The translations under genes were made by a program, and so were the position numbers. This document shows, piece after piece, positions 7,531-15,901 of a stretch of DNA of 64,000 bases. The DNA is from UBA2589 sp038120095 (GTDB lineage Bacteria; Gemmatimonadota; Gemmatimonadetes; Longimicrobiales; Gaopeijiaceae). How positions within the stretch are numbered: the first letter of the stretch is position 1; each line of letters opens with the position of its first letter. The stretch covers positions 5,398 through 69,397 of the forward strand of contig JAYOKZ010000015.1 of the NCBI GenBank assembly GCA_038120095.1, given 5' to 3'. The notes below the pieces were generated by a model. It made no database searches. It was not told where the DNA came from and saw only the letters and a program-made list of their open reading frames with translations.

Positions 7531-8124
7531 ATGAGTACAGAGTCTGCCGCCATGCCCGCACGCGGGCCCGCGAAACGCGAGCCGATCGTCCCGAACGGCG
7601 TCCTCGGCATGGTGATCTTCATATTCACGGAGGTCATGTTCTTCTCCGGACTGATCTCCGCCCACACGATCGTCAAGTCGCAAGCGGCCGGGCAGATGTG
7701 GCCGCCGTACGGCCAGCCGAGGCTTCCCATCGAGGAGACGGCGCTCAATTCGCTCGCGCTTCTGGTGAGCGGGATGGTGCTCGTCTTCACGTGGTTCGCC
7801 TTCAAGCGGGAGGCTGGCCAGGCACGCATACCGCTCCTCATCACGATCGTCCTTGGTGGCATCTTCGTGGGCTTTCAGGGCTCCGAGTGGGCGGCCCTGC
7901 TTGCTGATGGTCTCACGATGCAGTCCAGCTCCTACGGTGGTTTTTTCTACCTCATCGTCGGATCTCACGCGATCCACGCGGTGGGTGCGCTGGTTGCGCT
8001 CCTCTGGGCCTATGACCGGTTGAACAAGGACGAGCTTCGCTCGAGTCAGTTGGCCACCGTCTCCGCGTTCTGGTATTTCGTCGTGCTCGTGTGGCCGATC
8101 CTCTATTGGCAGGTGTACCTGTGA
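7531..8124 (+). CDS. Heme-copper oxidase subunit III-like protein (second copy)
   Basis: The 197-residue polytopic protein belongs to the subunit III family, with FIFTEVMFFSGLISAHTIVK carrying the first-span Glu, then GFQGSEWAALL, a YLIVGSHAIHAVGAL helix and a final span SAFWYFVVLVWPILYWQVYL. It is divergent from the first copy but keeps the family layout. A 65-bp spacer separates it from the subunit IV-cytochrome fusion, the largest gap in this operon, so it may have its own translation signals. Two subunit III genes in one oxidase operon could be alternative or paired subunits. The stop overlaps the next start. Confidence 0.9.
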   Translation: MSTESAAMPARGPAKREPIVPNGVLGMVIFIFTEVMFFSGLISAHTIVKSQAAGQMWPPYGQPRLPIEETALNSLALLVSGMVLVFTWFAFKREAGQARIPLLITIVLGGIFVGFQGSEWAALLADGLTMQSSSYGGFFYLIVGSHAIHAVGALVALLWAYDRLNKDELRSSQLATVSAFWYFVVLVWPILYWQVYL

Positions 8125-8360
8125 TGCGTCTCCTCCCGTTGGCGGGTCTGGCCATGCTCGGCATGGCGGTGCTCCCCGAATCGGTCTGGGCGTGCCCCGT
8201 GTGCTTCGACTCGAGCGACGAGAACCGTCAGGCCTTCATCGCGACGACGGCGTTTCTGAGTCTTCTGCCACTCGGGATGGTTGCCGGAGCAGGGCTGTAT
8301 GTTCGGAAGCGATCGCGCGATGTGCGTGAGGACTCGTCCACGTCAGACTCTCTGGACTGA
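8124..8360 (+). CDS. Small CPVC-motif membrane protein
   Basis: The 78-residue product begins at the ATG overlapping the previous stop. It has a signal-like N terminus, then ACPVCFDSSDENRQAF, a second hydrophobic span (TAFLSLLPLGMVAGAGLYV) and a charged tail. The CxxC pair could bind a metal or act in thiol chemistry, and its position at the end of a cytochrome oxidase operon would fit copper delivery or assembly. That is inference from position; I cannot name the family. The B12 riboswitch begins about 50 bp downstream. Confidence 0.75.
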   Translation: MRLLPLAGLAMLGMAVLPESVWACPVCFDSSDENRQAFIATTAFLSLLPLGMVAGAGLYVRKRSRDVREDSSTSDSLD

Positions 8361-8410
8361 CGCCGTTCGCACGCGGCTTGTCCTTCGTGTGAGGTCTATC
8401 TAACCTCCCT

Positions 8411-8573
8411 CGCGGCACATCTCGGAAGCCGGTGTGATTCCGGCGCGGTCCCGCCACTGTGTTGGGTTTGGTCTGAGAATCTTTCCGACCAGAACGGACG
8501 CTCACGAAGAGCCACTGGGTTTCGACCCGGGAAGGCGAGCGCTCCGGCCCTGAGCCAGGAGACCTGTGCCGCG
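8411..8573 (+). promoter_or_regulatory. Cobalamin (B12) riboswitch upstream of btuFCD
   Basis: Hallmarks of the cobalamin riboswitch are present in order: GCCGGTGTGATTCCGGC, then CCCGCCACTGT, and the box AGCCAGGAGACCTG at 8553-8566. A nine-base closing P1 stem is perfect: CGCGGCACA at 8411-8419 pairs with TGTGCCGCG at 8565-8573. No U-tract terminator follows, so control of translation initiation of the next gene is more likely than premature termination. Binding of adenosylcobalamin should lower expression of the uptake genes. Confidence 0.95.
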
Positions 8574-8605
8574 GGATGTTGCTGTCCTTCGGTCGAGAGA
8601 ACCAC

Positions 8606-9556
8606 ATGGATTCTGGGATTCGGGAGAGGCAGGCCCTCGTGTCGTGCCGAGCCCGCCGCCGTGACCTGCGGCCGCGCTTCGTCAGCGGGTTTCTCTGTGC
8701 TGCCGCGCTCGCGGCCTGCGGAAACGCACCGGATCATGGTGCGCTGCCCATGTCGGAACGTGCGGAGCCGCTCGAGGCGGCCAGAGTGGTCAGCCTGGTT
8801 CCGTCGCTCGCCGAGCTGCTCGTATCGATCGGTGCCGGTGACCTGATCGTTGCTCGCACGGACTACGACAGCCATCCCGCCCTGTTGACCCTTCCATCGG
8901 TTGGAGGGGGACTTGATCCGAACCTCGAAGCACTCGTTGATCTCGACGTCGACGTGGTCCTGATGCCTGAAGGGCGGGAGATGCCCGAGCTTGCCGCGCG
9001 CCTGGGTGACCTGGGGATATCTGCGGTCGGGTTTCGGACGGAGACGGTCGTGGACCTCTACGATTCCATCGATCGCCTGGGGGCCCTGGTCGGACGAGAG
9101 GCGGCAGCGCAGATGCTCGCCGACGACATCTCGGCGAGTCTCCGGGAGGTTGAGCTCCGCGTCGCGGACGAGCCGGCCGTGTCGGTCATGTACGTGATCT
9201 GGTCCGACCCCCCGATGACGACCGCTGCGGGGTCGTATGTCGATGACCTGATCACCATCGCCGGTGGGCGAAACGTGTTCGCCGATGCACCAGGACGCTG
9301 GCCGAACGTCGGATACGAATCGATCGTACAGCGCAATCCCACGTTCCTCGTGTGGCCTCGCAGCAGTACGTCCGACGTCACTCTCGACGTTATTCAGCAG
9401 TTGCCGGGATGGCGAGATCTCGAAGCTGTGCAGCACGGGAGGGTGGTCTTTGTGGACTCGGACCGTTTCAATCGCCCGGGTCCGGATCTGGGTGTCGCTG
9501 CCCGTGATCTCGCGAGCGCCCTGCATCCCGATGTTTTTTCTGGCATGAAGCCGTGA
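8606..9556 (+). CDS. btuF: Cobalamin-binding periplasmic lipoprotein of the B12 ABC importer
   Basis: This 316-residue protein has a basic N terminus, a hydrophobic core and lipobox LAAC, followed by a BtuF/FecB-type substrate-binding domain (RVVSLVPSLAELLVSIGAGD, then ARTDYDSHPA, LEALVDLDVDVVLMPEG and VIWSDPPMTTAAGSYVDDLI). The role follows from the upstream B12 riboswitch and the downstream permease and ATPase genes. ATG 8606 is preferred because an earlier in-frame ATG at 8576 directly abuts the riboswitch P1 stem. The end overlaps the btuC start (GTGA). Confidence 0.92.
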   Translation: MDSGIRERQALVSCRARRRDLRPRFVSGFLCAAALAACGNAPDHGALPMSERAEPLEAARVVSLVPSLAELLVSIGAGDLIVARTDYDSHPALLTLPSVGGGLDPNLEALVDLDVDVVLMPEGREMPELAARLGDLGISAVGFRTETVVDLYDSIDRLGALVGREAAAQMLADDISASLREVELRVADEPAVSVMYVIWSDPPMTTAAGSYVDDLITIAGGRNVFADAPGRWPNVGYESIVQRNPTFLVWPRSSTSDVTLDVIQQLPGWRDLEAVQHGRVVFVDSDRFNRPGPDLGVAARDLASALHPDVFSGMKP

Positions 9557-10548
9557 CCCGGCAGGCCGCGTTGCTGTTCGGCCTCTTCGGGTCGTTCGTG
9601 GCGGCGGTCGGTATCGCCCTGATGGTGGGTGCGGTCGGCCTTTCCGTCCCCGACGTCGCTGCGGCGCTTCGTGGCGCAGCGGACGCTCAGACCCAGACGA
9701 TTGTCACCGGACTGAGGCTCCCCAGAGTTCTACTCGCGGCCGAAGTCGGTGCCGGTCTTGCTGTCGCGGGGGCGGTGTTTCAGGCCCTGCTGCGGAACCC
9801 CCTCGCTGAACCTTATGTGCTCGGTGTGTCGAGTGGGGCTGCCGTCGGGGCTGTGGTGGCGATCGTCTTCGGTTTCACGACCGTGTCGCTGCTGGCCCTG
9901 CCGATCGCCGCATTCATCGGTGCAGCGGCCGCGATCACCCTCGTCCTGGCCATGGCTGCAGCTGCGGGTCGTGGTCTGGACACCCACGTCCTTCTTCTGG
10001 CCGGCGTCGTGATCGGCGCGTTCTTCAACGCCCTGATTCTGCTGCTCGTGAACTTTGCCGATCTCGAGACCTTCCGGGCGGCCATGCTGTGGATCATGGG
10101 TTCGTTCAGCGGTGCCTCGACTGAGGGAGTCGTCACTGTGGGGTCCTGGGTCATCCCCGCTCTCGTGGGACTCAGCCTGCTCGCGCGGCCGCTCAATCTG
10201 TTGTCCGTCGGGGAGCAGAGTGCGTTCCATCTCGGTGTCGATGTCTCTCGACTCAAGCTCCTGCTGTACGTTGGCACCTCGCTGGTCGTGGGTGTGTGTG
10301 TCGCCGGATCCGGCGCGATCGGCTTCGTGGGTCTGGTCGTGCCGCATGCCCTCCGGCTCGTCGGCGGGAGTGATCATCGCTGGCTCCTCCCCGCATGTGC
10401 ACTCGCAGGCGCGACCTTCCTTGTTTTCGCCGACACCATTGCCCGCACGGTGGTCGCGCCCGCCGAACTTCCCGTGGGTGTCGTCACCGCGCTCGCGGGC
10501 GTCCCCGTCTTCCTGTGGCTGCTGATTCGTCACGAGGAGGGCGCGTGA
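9553..10548 (+). CDS. btuC: Cobalamin ABC importer permease
   Basis: The 331-residue protein has about ten hydrophobic spans and FecCD-family signatures: LRLPRVLLAAEVGAGLAVAG, FQALLRNPLAEPYVLGVSSG and GAIGFVGLVVPHALRLVGGS. The FVGLVVPH loop is the site that docks with the ATPase. GTG start at 9553 overlaps the btuF stop, and its own stop overlaps the btuD GTG. The family also transports iron-siderophores, but the riboswitch context favours cobalamin. Confidence 0.94.
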   Translation: MTRQAALLFGLFGSFVAAVGIALMVGAVGLSVPDVAAALRGAADAQTQTIVTGLRLPRVLLAAEVGAGLAVAGAVFQALLRNPLAEPYVLGVSSGAAVGAVVAIVFGFTTVSLLALPIAAFIGAAAAITLVLAMAAAAGRGLDTHVLLLAGVVIGAFFNALILLLVNFADLETFRAAMLWIMGSFSGASTEGVVTVGSWVIPALVGLSLLARPLNLLSVGEQSAFHLGVDVSRLKLLLYVGTSLVVGVCVAGSGAIGFVGLVVPHALRLVGGSDHRWLLPACALAGATFLVFADTIARTVVAPAELPVGVVTALAGVPVFLWLLIRHEEGA

Positions 10549-11363
10549 GTCTCTTCGAGCTCCGGGATATTTCGTACTCCTACCCGTCGTCCGCCCGCCC
10601 TGCTCTCGAAGAGGTGTCGTTGGGTGTGGCGGAGGGGTCGCTCTGTGCCTTCATCGGTCCGAATGGATCCGGAAAGTCCACGTTATTGCGCGTCATGCTG
10701 GGGGAACTCTCGCCCACGGCCGGTTCGGTCGCGTACGCCGGTCGGGTACCTGATTCGTGGAATAGACGCGAGATCGCTACGCGAATCGCCTTCGTACCGC
10801 AGGCCGAGCCGATGGCATTCCCGATGACGGTGAAGGCCCTGGTCGAGATGGGGCGGTATCCCCACACCGGGATTCTGGGCCGAATGGGATCGAACGACCG
10901 AGCTGCGATCGATCAGGCTATGGAGCGTGCAGGTGTGGCAGATCTGGCGGCACGCAGTATTCGAAACCTGTCGGGCGGGGAGCGTCAGCGGGCTCGGATT
11001 GCACGAGCACTGGCTCAGGAGCCCAGCGTTCTCGTGCTGGACGAGCCCACAGCCGCACTCGATCTGCACTTCGAGATGGAGACCTTCGAGCTGATGCGCG
11101 AACTCACCGAGGAGCGCGCCTTCACGGTGATCGTCGCGACGCACAACCTGAATCTGGCATCGCGGTACGCTTCTCGACTCGTCCTGCTCGCGGACGGTCG
11201 GGTTGAGGCGATGGGTTGCCCTGACGAGGTCATGACCGCTGATACGATCAGTCGCGTGTACCGTTGGCCAGTCATCGTTTCGCCGCTCGACGAGGAGGGC
11301 TCGGGGCGCGGAATGCCGCAGGTGGTGCCCCTGTCCTCGGGCTCCCCGAACGCGGCCGGTTGA
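10545..11363 (+). CDS. btuD: Cobalamin ABC importer ATPase
   Basis: The 272-residue ABC ATPase starts at GTG 10545 in the overlap with btuC. Walker A GPNGSGKST, Q-loop FVPQAEP, signature LSGGERQRARIARAL, Walker B VLVLDEPTAALD and the H-loop ATHNLN are all intact. The family is the BtuD/FecE group that pairs with FecCD-type permeases. It completes a btuFCD unit behind the first riboswitch. A second riboswitch and btuB follow, so the four components are under parallel B12 control. Confidence 0.95.
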   Translation: MSLFELRDISYSYPSSARPALEEVSLGVAEGSLCAFIGPNGSGKSTLLRVMLGELSPTAGSVAYAGRVPDSWNRREIATRIAFVPQAEPMAFPMTVKALVEMGRYPHTGILGRMGSNDRAAIDQAMERAGVADLAARSIRNLSGGERQRARIARALAQEPSVLVLDEPTAALDLHFEMETFELMRELTEERAFTVIVATHNLNLASRYASRLVLLADGRVEAMGCPDEVMTADTISRVYRWPVIVSPLDEEGSGRGMPQVVPLSSGSPNAAG

Positions 11364-11408
11364 CACCCCGCCTGAGACCGTACAACCTCCGGATACAATT
11401 CGAATGCG

Positions 11409-11559
11409 GGTGGGTCAAAGGGAAGCCGGTGTGAGTCCGGCGCGGCCCCGCCACTGTCAGAGGTCCGGTTCAGCCGGAACGTCGGCTCTCGATGCCACTG
11501 GGGAGAGATTCCTGGGAAGGCGAGCAGGGACGGCCTCGAGCCAGGAGACCTGACCCACC
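11409..11559 (+). promoter_or_regulatory. Second cobalamin riboswitch, upstream of btuB
   Basis: The same conserved elements recur: GCCGGTGTGAGTCCGGC, CCCGCCACTGT, and AGCCAGGAGACCTG at 11539-11552. The P1 stem pairs GGTGGGTCA (11409-11417) with TGACCCACC (11551-11559). The btuB start is another 138 bases downstream. That leader contains a small hairpin CCCAC-GCGG-GTGGG (11670-11683) right before the AAGGAG ribosome site, a possible expression platform acting on translation. Together with the gap after btuD it accounts for the whole 334-bp stretch between btuD and btuB. Confidence 0.95.
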
Positions 11560-11697
11560 GGCACCCCAATCAGGTCGCCGAAGGGGCGTCCGGGGCGGTC
11601 GACGTCGGCGTTTCCTGAATCTCGCGACGGCGTTCCCGGCCTCGCCGTTCTCTCGTCGGCTGCTTCGCCCCCACGCGGGTGGGAAGGAGAAGATGCG

Positions 11698-13671
11698 ATG
11701 CGACGGTTTGCGTGGCTCATCGTGAGCCTGGTCGCCGTGACATCAGCCTCGGCCCAGCAGGCTTCGCCGCCCTCGGCGCCAGGAGGTGCATACCGTCTGG
11801 AGGGCCTCGTCGTCACCGGCACTCCTCAGGAACGGGAGGAGTCAGCGATGGCCGCGACGATCACCGTGCTCGACGGCCTTGAGCTGCGGTCAGGTGGGAT
11901 CACTCGAGTCGTCGACGCTCTTCGTTCCGTTCCCGGCATGGCCCTCGTGGAATCGGGGTCGTTCGGCGGCGTGGCCTCTCTTTTTCTGCGGGGAGGCGAG
12001 AGTGACTACGTACAGGTGCTCATCGACGGCGTACAGGTGAACGAGGCCGGAGGGTCGTTCAATTTCGCCGGACTCAGGACCGAGAATGTCGAGCGAATCG
12101 AGATCCTTCGTGGGCCTGCAAGTGCTCTATACGGGTCTGATGCAGTCGGAGGGGTTGTCCATATCATCACGCGTGGCGGTGCCGGGCCTCTGACGGGAAC
12201 AGCGACCGTCATGGGTGGGAGTTACGGGCGGCAGGAGTGGTCGCTCGATCTGCACGGGGGCACCGACGCTGTTTCTTACGGCTTTTCCGTCTCCGATGCG
12301 GAAACCGACGGCATTCTCGAATTCAACAATGCGTTCGCCAACAGGATCCTCAGCGGCGTGGTCCGAATGGTCCCGGATGAGCGCTCACGCATCGACCTCT
12401 CGGCCCGTGCCGGCGATCGGGAATTTCACTTTCCGACCGATGGCTCCGGCAACCTCGTCGACCAGAATGCCTTCACCTACGCTGACGACATCACCCTCGG
12501 ACTCGACGTGACACGCCAGATGTCGGATCGCATTCGACTGGATGTCTCGCTCTCGTCGTACACGTCGGACGGCGGCACGGATGATGCGATCGATGGCCCG
12601 GCCGACACACTGGGCTTCTACGCATTCACGACGCTCGACGCATTACGCCGGACGCGCGCCCGGGCTCAGACTCACGTGCTTCTGGGGGGGGGCACGACGG
12701 GCACCCTCGGAGTTGAGCTGTCCGATCAGGAGCAACGATCCTTCAGCGAATCGATGAGCCAATACGGCCCGTCGAGCGGTGAGCGTCAGAATGAGCGGTG
12801 GAACCGGGCGGGTTTCGTCCACTTCGTCTCGGGTCTTCGCACCGTGAATCTGAGCGGGGGCATGCGGGTGGAGGACAACGAGCTCTTCGGGTCCTCGGCA
12901 ACCTGGCAATTGGGCGCGTCGTGGTCGTACGCGCCCTCGGGTCGGATCCGGGGGTCTGCTGGAACGGGGATCAAGGAGCCCACGTTCTTCGAGAACTACT
13001 CGACGGCCTTCACGGTCGGGAATCCGGACCTGCGACCGGAGCGGTCCAGTTCGTGGGAGGTCGGTTTCGAACAGGGGCTGCTCGACGGCGCTCTGCGGTT
13101 GTCTGGCGTGTGGTTCGATCAGGACTTCAACGACCTGATTCAGTACACGTTCTCTCCTCCTAATCCCGGTGACCCCAACTACTACAATGTTGCTGGGGCG
13201 AGCGCGCGCGGCTTGGAGGCAGGCGTGAATTTGGTGCAGGGCGGGTTCTCCGCGTCCGCCGATGGAACATGGCTCGACACCGAAGTGATCGACTCGGGTT
13301 TCGACTCCGGAGCGGGGGCGACCTTTGTCGAGGGTGAGCGACTGCTGCGTCGCCCTGAATGGATTCTGGGCGGGTCGCTGGCCTACCGCGTTGAAGGTCG
13401 TGGTTCGGTGAGCCTGTCGGTGCGTCGAATCGGTGAGCGGGATGACCGCGACTTCGCGACGTACCCTGCAACTCCGAGGACGCTGAGCGCGTACTCGCTG
13501 CTGGGCGCCGGCGGGGAGATCACGGTCGTCGAGGGCGCGTCGGGTCCGTCGCTCGTCATGACGCTTCGAGCCGACAACCTCCTCGGCGCAGCATACGAAG
13601 AAGTGTTTGGATTCCGGGCGCCGGGCCGGCAGCTCTATGTCGGTGCGCGGTTCGGGTTCGGAGGGCGCTGA
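11698..13671 (+). CDS. btuB: TonB-dependent outer-membrane receptor, cobalamin type
   Basis: The 657-residue protein has a signal peptide ending near ASAQ, a TonB-box-like LEGLVVTG, and a plug domain (LRSVPGMALVES, LFLRGGESDYVQVLIDGVQV, RIEILRGPASALYGSDAVGG). A 22-strand-type barrel follows, ending in the aromatic-rich strand YVGARFGFGGR. Length and plug motifs fit BtuB/CirA-type receptors. The upstream B12 riboswitch makes cobalamin, or a cobamide precursor, the most likely ligand. AAGGAG precedes the ATG. No exbB/exbD/tonB genes are in the window. Confidence 0.93.
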   Translation: MRRFAWLIVSLVAVTSASAQQASPPSAPGGAYRLEGLVVTGTPQEREESAMAATITVLDGLELRSGGITRVVDALRSVPGMALVESGSFGGVASLFLRGGESDYVQVLIDGVQVNEAGGSFNFAGLRTENVERIEILRGPASALYGSDAVGGVVHIITRGGAGPLTGTATVMGGSYGRQEWSLDLHGGTDAVSYGFSVSDAETDGILEFNNAFANRILSGVVRMVPDERSRIDLSARAGDREFHFPTDGSGNLVDQNAFTYADDITLGLDVTRQMSDRIRLDVSLSSYTSDGGTDDAIDGPADTLGFYAFTTLDALRRTRARAQTHVLLGGGTTGTLGVELSDQEQRSFSESMSQYGPSSGERQNERWNRAGFVHFVSGLRTVNLSGGMRVEDNELFGSSATWQLGASWSYAPSGRIRGSAGTGIKEPTFFENYSTAFTVGNPDLRPERSSSWEVGFEQGLLDGALRLSGVWFDQDFNDLIQYTFSPPNPGDPNYYNVAGASARGLEAGVNLVQGGFSASADGTWLDTEVIDSGFDSGAGATFVEGERLLRRPEWILGGSLAYRVEGRGSVSLSVRRIGERDDRDFATYPATPRTLSAYSLLGAGGEITVVEGASGPSLVMTLRADNLLGAAYEEVFGFRAPGRQLYVGARFGFGGR

Positions 13672-13838
13672 AGAGGGGTACGCGGGCGCGTCCGGTTGTG
13701 CCGCCCCTCGTCGTCCGCCACAACGGGGGTGATCGCTGACTCGCCGCGCGGCGCGGCGGGGATCGGCGTTTGCGCCTAAACTTCGCCTCCTGTACGGAGA
13801 GGCTCTTCCCGAGAGCCTGAACGACGAGGGCGCGTACC

Positions 13839-14558
13839 ATGGAAGAAGATCGAGACTCGCACACCCCGGTTCGCAATTGGATCACTCCGATTCGGCGAGC
13901 CTACTCACCGGGCTCGGGAGTTCGAGACGTTGATTCGGCCCAGCGCGTTCGGCGGTTGCGTGCGTTCTCCTGGTCTCTGGTCGGTGCGCTTCTTGGAATG
14001 CTCCTTGGCGGCTTCGCAGTAGCTCAGGGGGCAAGTGTCTGGGTCATTCCCCTTACCCTCTTCATGGGATGGGCGTCATCGTTCTTCGGTCCTCTGCTGA
14101 TCGCTGACATGGCTGGCCGCGCAGGGCAAAACCTCTACGCACCATCCGGCAGGTCGACGCCCAGGGCGAAAGAGTATTCGCTGGCCGAGTCATTCATCAT
14201 GCGCGGGTTGTACGAGGAGGCAGGCGTCGCCTTTCAGGAGGCGATCGACGAAGACCCGACCGACTGGCAGCCGTACGTACGCATGGCGCGTCTGAAGCGT
14301 GATCGAACCGCGGATCCGGAAGGCGCTGCGGTCTGGTTCCGGCGTGCTCTGTCGGAGCCGGTGATGCCGTCGGGGCCCCGTCTGCTGGCAATCAAGGAGT
14401 ATGTGGAGATCTGCGAACGGCTTGGGAGCCCGCAGCGCGCGTTACCGATCCTCGCTCGGGTGGCGGACGTGTACCCGGAGTCGGTCGAGGGAAGATGGGC
14501 GGCGGAAGAGCTGGGAAAGATCAAGCAGGCGATGTCTGACGGAGAGAGGAGCGAGTGA
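13839..14558 (+). CDS. Membrane-anchored TPR-like protein
   Basis: The 239-residue product has a soluble N terminus, two membrane spans between about residues 45 and 88 (AFSWSLVGALLGMLLGGFAV and VIPLTLFMGWASSFFGPLLI), and a C-terminal helical region. That region looks like tetratricopeptide repeats: SLAESFIMRGLYEEAGVAFQ, YVRMARLKRDRTADPEGAAV, and RLGSPQRALPILARVADVYP. TPRs usually mediate protein contacts. Its stop overlaps the GTG of the following polytopic protein, so the two products may work together. The 167-bp region upstream, after btuB, holds no gene I can see. Confidence 0.8.
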   Translation: MEEDRDSHTPVRNWITPIRRAYSPGSGVRDVDSAQRVRRLRAFSWSLVGALLGMLLGGFAVAQGASVWVIPLTLFMGWASSFFGPLLIADMAGRAGQNLYAPSGRSTPRAKEYSLAESFIMRGLYEEAGVAFQEAIDEDPTDWQPYVRMARLKRDRTADPEGAAVWFRRALSEPVMPSGPRLLAIKEYVEICERLGSPQRALPILARVADVYPESVEGRWAAEELGKIKQAMSDGERSE

Positions 14559-15901
14559 TCCCGCAGTCCGGGGCCGACCTGTCGCCTCGAGGTTTCGGTC
14601 GCTTCTATCTACCACTCATCGCGACGAGCTACCTGCTGACAGCGACCAATCCGCTGCTGGCTGCTGCGTTGGCCCGAACGTCTGATCCTGCGACGGCACT
14701 CGCCGGCTTCGGCGTGGCGTTCGCCCTGATCGGAGTCATCTACGCGCCGCTCCTCGTCGTGCAGCAGGTCACGGCCCAGCGTCTGCTGAGCGTTGGTGAT
14801 ATCACGAGGGTCCGCCACCTCACGTGGGTCTTCGGGATCGGGCTATCGGCCTTTGCGGCACTCCTGGCGTTCACACCTGCCGGGCTCTTCGTGCTTCGCG
14901 AGGTCGTAGGACTTCGAGATGCGATTCTCGACGAGGCGGTGTCGGCGATGTCGGCCCTCTGGCCGGTCCCGGTTCTGACAGGGATCCGCGCTCTTCATCA
15001 GGGCCGGCTGGTGGCTGGGCACCGAACGAATCCGATCGCGTGGGCGACAGGAGTACGAACGGGAACGCTGGCGTTCGTGGCATTCGCGCTGACCTCGACA
15101 CCCGCCGGGGCCTGGCTCGGTGCCGTTGCCTTTACGACCGGGTTGGCCGCGGAGGCCCTGCTCGTAGCGTTTGCGCCGGCACCCACCCCCCGTGTGCCGG
15201 AGTTAACGGATGTCGAAGGCGGGGGAGAGGACCGGCTCCTCTCGTTCTCCTCGCCGCTGATGCTGAATGTCATGCTCTGGTGGAGCACTCCCCTGATCAT
15301 CAACGGCGTACTTGCGAGAACGCCTGAGCCCGACTGCTCCATCGCCGCCTTCACGGTGGTCGAAGCGGTGGCGTGGTTCCTGGCTGCACCTGTCGGTCAA
15401 CTGCAGCATGCCTCCCTGGCTTTCGTCGACAGCCGCGAGGCTCACGCTCGCCTCCGGATGTTTTCGGGTGGGCTGACGGCGGCTGTCACGATGCTGCTCG
15501 GAATCCTCGCCGTGCCGGAACTGCGTGAGTACATCCTGTGGACGGGCTTTCGCCTTGATCCTTCATTGCTCGAGCCAGCGGGCCTCGCCTTTCCGGTCGC
15601 GGCTCTCTACCCCGCGCTTTATGGGCACCGTCAGTACTACCAGGGGCTGTATGTTCGGGCGGGGTGCACCGATCTGGTCGGTCGAGGAGCGGTGTTACGG
15701 ATTGTGGTGATCCTTTCGGCGGCGCCGCTCCTTCTTGGCCCCATGGGAGCGAATGGAGCCCGTCTGGGGGTGACGATTGCGGTCGTCGGGTTGATCGCCG
15801 AGGCAGTCTACCTCGAGATCATGGCGCGCGTGAGGGTGCTGCCCCTGTTCGATCAGGCGCTGCGGCAGGAGGGTGAGGGCGCGTTGCGCCCGCCTGCATG
15901 A
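14555..15901 (+). CDS. Polytopic membrane protein, MATE/ANKH/MurJ-like (MOP superfamily) candidate
   Basis: The 448-residue product has roughly 12 hydrophobic spans in two similar halves, with loops containing RALHQGRLVAG in the first half and GHRQYYQGLYVRAG in the second. This two-fold pattern and the Arg/Gly/Gln-rich mid loops resemble multidrug/oligosaccharidyl-lipid/polysaccharide exporters and ANKH-like proteins. I cannot pick a subfamily. It starts with GTG coupled to the TPR protein. Its last 83 bases overlap the end of the convergent lipoprotein gene on the other strand. Confidence 0.7.
   Translation: MIPQSGADLSPRGFGRFYLPLIATSYLLTATNPLLAAALARTSDPATALAGFGVAFALIGVIYAPLLVVQQVTAQRLLSVGDITRVRHLTWVFGIGLSAFAALLAFTPAGLFVLREVVGLRDAILDEAVSAMSALWPVPVLTGIRALHQGRLVAGHRTNPIAWATGVRTGTLAFVAFALTSTPAGAWLGAVAFTTGLAAEALLVAFAPAPTPRVPELTDVEGGGEDRLLSFSSPLMLNVMLWWSTPLIINGVLARTPEPDCSIAAFTVVEAVAWFLAAPVGQLQHASLAFVDSREAHARLRMFSGGLTAAVTMLLGILAVPELREYILWTGFRLDPSLLEPAGLAFPVAALYPALYGHRQYYQGLYVRAGCTDLVGRGAVLRIVVILSAAPLLLGPMGANGARLGVTIAVVGLIAEAVYLEIMARVRVLPLFDQALRQEGEGALRPPA

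Noticed and set aside
13672..13870. tRNA-like T-arm string (GGTTCGCAATTG) and possible terminator after btuB
   Set aside because: No acceptor or anticodon stem could be folded around it, and it lies in the start of the TPR protein gene; the GC-rich gap shows no clean hairpin with a U-tract.
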